NCBI GenBank assembly: GCA_036381235.1
Contig: DASVDE010000004.1
Span: 1-64,000 of the forward strand
Direction: 5' to 3'
DNA length: 64,000 nucleotides
DNA from: DASVDE01 sp036381235
Lineage (GTDB): Bacteria; Actinomycetota; Thermoleophilia; Solirubrobacterales; 70-9
Position numbers and translations under genes: made by a program. Below are positions 57,532 to 64,000 of this stretch, piece after piece; the stretch's first letter is position 1, and every line of letters starts with the position of its first letter. The notes under the pieces were generated by a model. That model worked only from the letters and a program-made list of their open reading frames with translations. It had not been told where the DNA came from and ran no database searches.

Positions 57532-59559
57532 TCAACCGGCGATCGGCTCGCGGGCGCCGAGAGCGGCGAGGACGCGATCGGCGACCGACTTGCCGGTGAG
57601 CCCGGCCTCCTTGCGCAGCAGCGCCGGCTTGCCGTGGGTGACGTAGCGGTCGGGAAGCCCGACGCGGAAGACCCGGGCGCGCTCGGCAGGGCGGTCGGCG
57701 AAGGAGTCCTCGAGGTGCTCGAGGACGGCCGCGCCGAAGCCGCCCGGCAGCACGTTCTCCTCGATCGTCACGACCAGGTCGTGACTGAGGGCGAGGCGCT
57801 CCAGCAACTCCTCGTCGAGCGGCTTGGCGAAGCGGGCGTCGGCAACCGTCGGGTTGAGGTCGTGGCCGGCGAGGATCTCTGCCGCCTGCAGCGCCACTGC
57901 GACGCCGTAGCCGTAGCCGAGCAGCGCCACGCGCTCGCCGCCTTCCAGCAACTCCCCCGTGCCGATCGGGATCTCCTTGCCCTCGGCCGGTATCTCGGCC
58001 CCCTCCGCCGCCCCGCGCGGATAGCGCAACGCCGCGGGCCCGTCGTGGGCGATCGCGGTGCGCAGCATATGGACGAGCATCGCCTCGTCGCGCGGCGCCA
58101 TCAACACGACGTTGGGAATCGGGCGGAAGTAAGAGACGTCGAACGCGCCGTGGTGGGTCGGCCCGTCGTCGCCGACCAGGCCGGCACGATCCATCGCGAA
58201 GGTGACGTCCAGCTCCTGCAGACAGACGTCGTGGATGATCTGGTCGTAGGCGCGCTGCAGGAAGGTCGAGTAGATCGCGCAGACCGGCTTCGCCCCCTGA
58301 ATCGCAAGGCCGGAGGCGAGCAGCACCGCGTTCTGCTCGGCGATGCCGACGTCGTAGTACTGCTCGGGAACCTCGTCCGCGAGCTTCTGCAGGCCGGTCC
58401 CCCCCGCCATCGCCGCGGTGATCCCGATCACACGGCGGTCGCGCTGGGCTTCGGCGACCATCGCCTCGGCGAATACCTGCGTGTACTGCGGCGGCGCACT
58501 GGGCGGCGGGGGCGCCTCCAAGCGCTCGGGTGCAATCGAGTCGGGGGAGTCCGACTCCTTGACCGGGACAGGCTTCGGGGCGGGTGCGCCGTTGACGATG
58601 CTCTTCGGCTTCGCCGCGTGCCATTTCTCCATCCCCTCGAGGCCGCCCTCCTCCGCCGGGGCGAATCCCTTGCCCTTGACGGTGTGCACGTGGACGACGA
58701 CGGGGCGATCGGCCGCGAAGGCCTCGCGCAGAGCCTCGCGCAGGGCGTGGACGTCGTGGCCGTCGATCACCCCCATGTAGGCGAGGTCGAGCTCCTCGAA
58801 CAGCAGGCCCGGTGCCCAGTAGGCCTTGATCGCCGCCTTGATCTCCGGGCCGAGGCGCTCGATCCGCTCGCCCAGGCCCAGCGGCAGCTTCGTAAGCCGG
58901 TCCTCCATCCCCTCGCGGGCGTGGTAGAGGCGTGGGTTCAGCCGCACCCGGTTGAAATAGCGGGAGAGCGCGCCGACGTTGGGGGAGATCGACATCCCGT
59001 TGTCGTTGAGGACGATCACGATCGGGGTTTGAAGACCGCCCGCGGCGTGCAGCGCTTCGTAGGCGACGCCACCGGTCAGCGCTCCGTCGCCGATCACCGC
59101 AGCGACCTTCCCGTCCTCGCCGATGCCCTTGCGCATCGCCTCCTTCAGGCCGACCGCATAGCCGATCGAGGTGGAGGCGTGGCCGGCGCCCATGATGTCG
59201 TGCTCGGACTCGAAGATCGAGCAGAACGGGGCCAGCCCCTGATACTGGCGAATCGTCGGCAGCTCCTCGCGGCGACCGGTGAGGACCTTGTGCGGATAGG
59301 ACTGATGGCCAACGTCCCAGAGGACCTTGTCGCGCGGAGAGTCGAGCAGGCTGTGCAGAGCCACCGCCAGCTCACAGGTCCCCAGGTTGGCGCCGAAGTG
59401 GCCGCCGATCTCCCCGATCGTGTCGATGATGTAGGTGCGCATCTCCGCCGCGACCTGCTGCAGCTGCTCATCGCTCAGCCCGTGCAGGTCCGCAGGGGAA
59501 TCGATCCCCTCCAGCAGGGGCGGCGGTGCTTCGCCGGGGCTGGGTGCGTTGTCGGTCAT
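57532..59559 (-). CDS. dxs: 1-deoxy-D-xylulose-5-phosphate synthase
   Basis: First enzyme of the MEP isoprenoid pathway, thiamine diphosphate-dependent. The 675-residue protein has GGHFGANLGTCELAVALH near residue 53, VLWDVGHQSYPHKVLTGR near 79, the ThDP motif GDGALTGGVAYEALHAAG near 155, and the transketolase-like second half with MDRAGLVGDDGPTHHGAFD near 450. A low-complexity Pro/Glu linker (residues 320-355) links domains I and II and makes the protein about 40 residues longer than usual. The start overlaps the prenyl synthase stop by 4 bp. Confidence 0.97.
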   Translation of the reverse strand: MTDNAPSPGEAPPPLLEGIDSPADLHGLSDEQLQQVAAEMRTYIIDTIGEIGGHFGANLGTCELAVALHSLLDSPRDKVLWDVGHQSYPHKVLTGRREELPTIRQYQGLAPFCSIFESEHDIMGAGHASTSIGYAVGLKEAMRKGIGEDGKVAAVIGDGALTGGVAYEALHAAGGLQTPIVIVLNDNGMSISPNVGALSRYFNRVRLNPRLYHAREGMEDRLTKLPLGLGERIERLGPEIKAAIKAYWAPGLLFEELDLAYMGVIDGHDVHALREALREAFAADRPVVVHVHTVKGKGFAPAEEGGLEGMEKWHAAKPKSIVNGAPAPKPVPVKESDSPDSIAPERLEAPPPPSAPPQYTQVFAEAMVAEAQRDRRVIGITAAMAGGTGLQKLADEVPEQYYDVGIAEQNAVLLASGLAIQGAKPVCAIYSTFLQRAYDQIIHDVCLQELDVTFAMDRAGLVGDDGPTHHGAFDVSYFRPIPNVVLMAPRDEAMLVHMLRTAIAHDGPAALRYPRGAAEGAEIPAEGKEIPIGTGELLEGGERVALLGYGYGVAVALQAAEILAGHDLNPTVADARFAKPLDEELLERLALSHDLVVTIEENVLPGGFGAAVLEHLEDSFADRPAERARVFRVGLPDRYVTHGKPALLRKEAGLTGKSVADRVLAALGAREPIAG

Positions 59560-60416
59560 TCGTTCCTGGTGAAGATGTAGTCGGCCACCCGGTTCAGGTC
59601 CTCGGTAGCGCCGTCAGCCTCGGCCAGTGCCGCGACCGCCTTCGCGTGGGACTCGGCAGCGAGCTCGCGCGCTCGCCCCAGACCGAAGAGGCTGACATAG
59701 GTGAGTTTGCCATGTCGCTCGTCGCTTCCACGGGGCTTGCCGAGCTGTTCGTCGCTCTCGGTGACGTCGAGGATGTCGTCGACGATCTGAAAGAGGACTC
59801 CCAGCTCACCGGCGAACCGGCGGTAGGGAATTGTCTCAGGCTCGCCCAGATCCTCCAGGGTCAATGCGACGCCGACACTGGCGGCGATCAGCCGGCCGGT
59901 CTTCAGCGCGTGCAGGGCGCGCAGATCCTCGGCGTCCAGCTCTTTGCCGATGACGTCGACGTACTGGCCGCCGACCATGCCGTCGACACCGGTCGCGGCG
60001 CACAGCTCGCGCAGCGCGGCGAGCACCGCCGCGGGGTCGCCGGGCTGCTCGCAGAAGAGCCGAACGGCCTCGGCGAACAAGCCGTCGCCGGCGAGGATCG
60101 CGACGTCCTCGCCGTAGCGAACGTGAGAGGTTGGCTGGCCACGGCGCAACTCGTCGTCATCCATCGCCGGCAGGTCGTCGTGGATCAGGGAGTAGGTGTG
60201 GATCAACTCGATCGCGCAGGCCGCCGGCAGGAGGCGCTCCGGGTCGGCGCCCAGGGCACGCGCCGTCGCCAGGGTCAGCACAGGTCGAATGCGCTTGCCG
60301 CCGGCGAGCAGCGAATAGCGCATCGCCTCTTCGAGCGGCGCCGTCGACTGCGCCGTCGAGAACCGCAGCTGTTCGAGGGCCGAGTCGACCATCGAGCGCA
60401 GATCGTCCGGGTACAT
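59556..60416 (-). CDS. Polyprenyl diphosphate synthase (FPP/GGPP synthase, IspA-like)
   Basis: Elongates isoprenyl chains from IPP and DMAPP. From ATG 60416 (MYPDDLRSMVDSALEQL) the 286-residue protein has GGKRIRPVL near residue 38, the first Asp-rich motif with its chain-length region IHTYSLIHDDLPAMDDDELRRG near 70-90 and the second motif FQIVDDILDVTES near 217. The FARM flank (YSLIHDD) looks like E. coli IspA, favouring FPP, but GGPP cannot be excluded. It is directly upstream of dxs, with which it is co-translated. Confidence 0.93.
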   Translation of the reverse strand: MYPDDLRSMVDSALEQLRFSTAQSTAPLEEAMRYSLLAGGKRIRPVLTLATARALGADPERLLPAACAIELIHTYSLIHDDLPAMDDDELRRGQPTSHVRYGEDVAILAGDGLFAEAVRLFCEQPGDPAAVLAALRELCAATGVDGMVGGQYVDVIGKELDAEDLRALHALKTGRLIAASVGVALTLEDLGEPETIPYRRFAGELGVLFQIVDDILDVTESDEQLGKPRGSDERHGKLTYVSLFGLGRARELAAESHAKAVAALAEADGATEDLNRVADYIFTRNE

Positions 60417-60435
60417 CAACGGCGGCGGACGCAGC

Positions 60436-60606
60436 TCACGTTGGCTCCCCCTCACGAGCCCGGCGGTTGGCCTCTTCCACCGCCTCGCTGGAGAGCTCGG
60501 CGGCCTCGCGCGCCAACTCACCCGCACGGGCATCGTCGACGTCTTCGGACTCCAGCTCCACGGCGATCGCCTGGAGGCGTTCGGAGATCTCGCGCAAGCG
60601 GCTCAC
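60436..60606 (-). CDS. Small XseB-like protein (exonuclease VII small-subunit-like)
   Basis: A 56-residue frame (GTG 60606; GTG 60615 or TTG 60612 also possible) reading VSRLREISERLQAIAVELES and continuing with helical repeats (LAREAAELSSEAVEEANRR). A two-helix Glu/Ala-rich hairpin of about 55-70 residues is the XseB layout, and xseB is often immediately upstream of ispA. It lacks some typical XseB residues and no xseA is nearby, so it may be a derived or orphan version. It ends 20 bp before the prenyl synthase ATG. Confidence 0.5.
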   Translation of the reverse strand: MSRLREISERLQAIAVELESEDVDDARAGELAREAAELSSEAVEEANRRAREGEPT

Positions 60607-60667
60607 CTCCAACACCTTGCTTCACGTTCGCTCACTCGCGAAGAATCAGGCTGTGACGCTCGTTCGC

Positions 60668-61051
60668 TCATGTTCGCGTGCCCTCCTCCTCTCGCGCCGC
60701 CGCCCCCAGCACGCCGTTGATGAAGCCCGGCGCGCCGGCGCCGCAGTACTCCTTTGCGATCTCGATCGCCTCGTCGATCGCCACCTCGGTCGGCACCTCT
60801 TCGCCGTACTCCATTTCGAAGAGAGCAACCCTCATCACGTTGCGGTCCAGCGGCGCGATTCGCTCCAGCTCCCAGCCCCTTGCATGGCGGGCGATGATCG
60901 CGTCCAGCTCGTCGCGGTGCGCTTCGACCCCGGCGGCCAACGCCTTGGTGAAGGGGCGGGAATCCGCGACCAGCTCTTCGAGTGGACGCCCGGTGACGTC
61001 ACGCTGGTAGCAGGCGAAGACGGCGTCGCGGCGCTGATCGGATCGTCGCAT
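60668..61051 (-). CDS. nusB: Transcription antitermination factor NusB
   Basis: Binds boxA RNA with NusE/S10 in rRNA antitermination. The 127-residue all-helical protein shows RRDAVFACYQRDVTGRPLEEL near residue 7, WELERIAPLDRNVMRVALFEM near 60 and the family end VPTEVAIDEAIEIAKEYCGAGAPGFINGVLGA near 87-117. It follows efp on the same strand, the usual efp-nusB order. Confidence 0.96.
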   Translation of the reverse strand: MRRSDQRRDAVFACYQRDVTGRPLEELVADSRPFTKALAAGVEAHRDELDAIIARHARGWELERIAPLDRNVMRVALFEMEYGEEVPTEVAIDEAIEIAKEYCGAGAPGFINGVLGAAAREEEGTRT

Positions 61052-61091
61052 GGGCAGGCGCCATTATCACTCAGGTCGCCTATGCGGCGAC

Positions 61092-61652
<561 letters not shown>

Positions 61653-61712
61653 GGCGGCGAATCCTAGAGAGGCTTGCCCGAATCAGGCGTGCCGTACGCT
61701 TGTTCGCGAGCC

Positions 61713-62195
61713 ATGGGAACGAGAATTTGGGCAATCGTCGCAGCCGGCGTCGCAGCGCTTGCCCTCTCGGGCATTGCCCGAGCGGAGGATCCGCTGACCC
61801 GCGAGGGATACGAGGCTCAGGTCGAACCGATCTGCAAAGAGAACACCGAGGCCAACAGCCACATCTTCGCCGGCCTGCGCCGCGGGACGGCCCACCGACG
61901 AGAGGTCGCCGGGCGACGATTCATCCGCGCAGCGAACGCGTTCGGCCAAGCGACCAGCCAGATAGCGGTGGTCCCTCCCCCGCCCGGCTATGAGATCAAG
62001 CTGGCGAAGTGGGTCCAACACCTGCGGATTATCGAGGCCAACCTGCGGAAGTTCGGCAAGGCGCTGAAGCAGGGCGTCCAGCAACGGATCGTGACCGCCG
62101 AGCTGAAGTTGAGAAGCAGCGGCAATGCCGCCAACAACGTTGTCTACGACTTCGACTTCCACTACTGCAAGATCACCTCGTCGCGCTTCAGGTGA
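61713..62195 (+). CDS. Small secreted protein
   Basis: A 160-residue protein from ATG 61713 (MGTRIWAIVAAGVAALALSG) with a clear signal peptide ending ARA-EDP. The mature part has two cysteines (EPICKEN near residue 44 and FHYCKITSSRF near 154) and long helices rich in Lys and Arg (EIKLAKWVQHLRIIEANLRKFGKAL). The EGYEAQVEPICKEN start recalls small exported proteins that occur in many copies in Solirubrobacterales. No function assigned. It is convergent with the frameshifted dehydrogenase, with 10 bp between stops. Confidence 0.75.
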   Translation: MGTRIWAIVAAGVAALALSGIARAEDPLTREGYEAQVEPICKENTEANSHIFAGLRRGTAHRREVAGRRFIRAANAFGQATSQIAVVPPPPGYEIKLAKWVQHLRIIEANLRKFGKALKQGVQQRIVTAELKLRSSGNAANNVVYDFDFHYCKITSSRFR

Positions 62196-62205
62196 GCCAG
62201 TCGGC

Positions 62206-63011
62206 TCAGACAGCCGGCGGCCTGCTCTCAGCGGCCGTGCTGGTGGTGAGAGTCGAGGCGGCTCCGCCGGAGAGAACACGGCGCACCAGGCCGGGCGCGA
62301 GGATGCGAAGGATCGCGGCAAGCGCATACGGCCGCGGGACGTAGCGCTCGGCCTTGCCGCGAGCCCGGTCTCGACGATCGCCTCGGCCACCTTCTCCGGC
62401 TCCGAGACGATCCAGCGGGTCAGTGCTTTCTCACGCAACTCGGTGGCCGGGAACCCCTCGGTCTTGATGAAGCCGGGCAGGACGAGGCCGACATGGACGC
62501 CGTGTGGCTTCTCCTCCGCATATAGGGAGTCCGACCAGCCTATGAGGGCGAACTTGCTGGCCGAGTAGGCGCCGGTGCGGGCGCGGGAGATGCGTCCGGC
62601 GGTGCTGGCGATATTGACGATCGAGCTCGGCGCTGCCGCACGCAGCGCCGGCAGCAGCGCCTCGGTGAGGCGCAGCACGGCATCGAAGTTGAGCTCCATG
62701 TGGAGTTGAACGTTGGCGTAGCCGCCTTCGCCGAAGGTCCCACGCCAGGCACCGCCGGCGTTGTTGACCAGCAATGTCAGGCGGTCGTAGTGCTCGGCCA
62801 CATGGGCACGGACGATCTCCGGCGCGTCGTCGTCGGTGAGGTCGGCAGCCACGTAGGTCGCTGGACATGGCAGCGCGTCGGCCAGGGCGCGAAGGCGGTC
62901 CTCGCGGCGAGCGACGAGGATCAGCCGCGCACCCGGCTCGCGGGCGAGACGTTTCGCGGTCGCCTCCCCGATTCCACTCGAGGCGCCGGTGATGAGTACG
63001 GTCGTGCCCAC
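62206..63011 (-). pseudogene. Short-chain dehydrogenase with a single frameshift near its C-terminus
   Basis: From GTG 63011 (VGTTVLITGASSGIGEATAKR) the frame encodes a good SDR: NNAGGAWRG near residue 85, the catalytic SIVNIASTAGRISRARTGAYSASKFAL region near 130-155 and VLPGFIKTEGF near 175. At about 62356-62363 one base is missing (CTCGCGGC where CTCCGCGGC is expected); the frame then runs on for hundreds of codons with no sense. In the shifted frame the protein continues RGKAERYVPRPYALAAILRI and stops at 62206, ten bases from the convergent gene. The total would be about 268 residues, normal for the family. It may be a recent pseudogene or an assembly error. Confidence 0.82.
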
Positions 63012-63062
63012 GGCACGAAAGCTATTCGACCGGCGCGCCACCGCGACTTGCAAGGATGCGGC

Positions 63063-64000
63063 ATGGCAACAGTTACACCGGCATCGCGTTTGACCGCCGT
63101 CATGCGCGAGGGCGAACGGGTTACGCCCCTTGAGCTGTTCTTCGACCTCGTCTTCGTCCTGGCGATTACCCAGTGCACAGCGCTGATGTCCCACCACCCG
63201 ACCTGGTCGGGCCTCGCACAGGGCCTGCTGGTGCTGGGGGTCGTCTGGTGGTCGTGGGTTGGCTACGCCTGGCTCACCAGTGTGATCGACCCCGAGGAGG
63301 GCGCCGTTCGGCTGGTGATCTTCGCGGCGATGGCCGGGCTGCTGGTCGTCGGCCTCTGCATCCCGCAGGCGTTCGAGAATCTGGCGCTCGCCTTCGCGCT
63401 CGCCTACGGCTTCGTCCGCGCCGCCCACATCGCCCTCTTCATGCTGGCCAGCCCCGAGGACGACGCCCTGCGCCACTCGGTTCTCAGCCTCGCGGTCAGC
63501 ACCGCGGTCGCCGTCGGGCTACTGGCGGCCGCCTCCCTGTTCGACGGCCTCGCGCAAGGGGCCCTGTGGGCGCTTGCGCTCCTGCTCGACATGGCCGGGC
63601 CATACTTCTTCGGGACGGAGGGGTGGAAGCTGGTCCCAGGCCATTTCGCCGAACGCCACGGCCTGGTGGTGATTATCGCCCTCGGCGAGTCGATAGTGGC
63701 GATCGGGGCCGGCGCCGCGGGTGTTCTCGACGCCGAGATCGTCGCTGCCGCCGTGCTCGGCGTCGCCCTGACCGCCGCGATGTGGTGGGTCTACTTCGAC
63801 GTCGTCGCGCTCGTCGCCGGCCGCCGCCTCATCGACGCCGAGGAGGGCCGCGTGCTGAACGCGATGGCGCGCGACTCCTACTCCTACCTGCATCTGCCGA
63901 TGGTCGCCGGGATCGTCCTCGTCGCCCTCGGCATGAAGAAGACGATCGGGCACGCCGACGACCACCTCAGCGCGGAGATCTCCTTCGCCCTGCTGGGCGG
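63063..64000 (+). CDS. LtrA-family membrane protein, 3'-truncated by the window edge
   Basis: A member of the 'low temperature requirement A' family, integral membrane proteins of unclear function. From ATG 63063 (MATVTPASRLTAVMREGERV) the visible 312 residues contain the family's VTPLELFFDLVFVLAITQCT near residue 20, WWSWVGYAWLTSVID near 60, HGLVVIIALGESIVAIGAGA near 200 and AMWWVYFDVVA near 240. Eight or so spans are visible and the frame is open at the right edge, so the C-terminus lies outside. It is divergent from the frameshifted dehydrogenase (51 bp between starts). Confidence 0.9.
   Translation, partial: MATVTPASRLTAVMREGERVTPLELFFDLVFVLAITQCTALMSHHPTWSGLAQGLLVLGVVWWSWVGYAWLTSVIDPEEGAVRLVIFAAMAGLLVVGLCIPQAFENLALAFALAYGFVRAAHIALFMLASPEDDALRHSVLSLAVSTAVAVGLLAAASLFDGLAQGALWALALLLDMAGPYFFGTEGWKLVPGHFAERHGLVVIIALGESIVAIGAGAAGVLDAEIVAAAVLGVALTAAMWWVYFDVVALVAGRRLIDAEEGRVLNAMARDSYSYLHLPMVAGIVLVALGMKKTIGHADDHLSAEISFALLG

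Overview
The window is about 64 kb of high-GC DNA that codes on both strands with almost no gaps. It looks like a chromosome segment of an actinomycete, most likely class Thermoleophilia (Solirubrobacterales-like). That placement is inferred from the GC-rich codon use, the fused SecDF, and actinobacterial marker genes in a familiar order (steA-like, mctB-like, the DUF3866 family, pdxST, and a tlyA/nadK/recN/pyrG/xerD neighbourhood). No rRNA, CRISPR array, intact prophage or intact insertion sequence was seen. Two tRNA genes are present (Met-CAT and Asn-GTT).

Layout. 1-3072 (+): the end of a phosphohexomutase, a metallo-beta-lactamase-fold hydrolase and a lipid kinase, all translationally overlapped. 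3074-14545 (-): a conserved information-processing block read from right to left: yebC, ruvC-ruvA-ruvB, a zinc-ribbon protein, secDF, a small membrane protein, recJ and rel. 14560-24000: an M29 aminopeptidase with pdxT-pdxS, an RpiR regulator, several membrane proteins, a YjbQ protein, a universal stress protein and a Ser/Thr kinase. 23830-32469: accessory functions, namely two sulfide:quinone-reductase-like flavoproteins, a tandem pair of secreted paralogues, a permease, a small zincin, a cytochrome P450, a DUF1330 protein and a thioesterase. 32519-34062: a decayed patch next to tRNA-Met, with a twice-frameshifted acetyltransferase, a lipoprotein-like gene and a start-less HEPN-like fragment abutting the tRNA. 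34099-38678: a flippase-like protein, an Hpt domain protein with a thioredoxin-like lipoprotein, a dehydrogenase and a glycosyltransferase. 38681-43271 (-): mutM, recO, dgt, dnaG and tRNA-Asn. 43363-56413 (-): tlyA, nadK, an MFS pump, recN, steA-like, mctB-like, a GT4-type transferase, pyrG, an M20 peptidase, DUF3866 and xerD, largely the order known from mycobacteria (Rv1694-Rv1701) with insertions. 57532-61652 (-): efp, nusB, a small xseB-like ORF, a prenyl synthase and dxs. The right edge holds a secreted protein, a frameshifted short-chain dehydrogenase and the start of an LtrA-family protein.

The most interesting non-standard signals are these. (i) An untracked 41-codon gene at 56607-56732 has a complete-looking control region: a perfect CRP-type palindrome centred at -41.5 from the start site predicted by a -10 hexamer, a second palindrome overlapping the -10, a Shine-Dalgarno site and a strong terminator. 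A partial copy of its 3' end lies about 720 bp downstream. (ii) A structured leader between the MFS gene and recN has a 10-bp closing stem and a competing hairpin. (iii) Several palindromic or terminal-inverted-repeat elements occur, one inside a coding sequence and one that supplies the stop codon of pyrG. (iv) A HEPN-like gene remnant is fused to the 3' end of tRNA-Met, with an imperfect copy of the tRNA 3' end 1.5 kb away. Functions are inferred from motifs read by eye; no database search was run.
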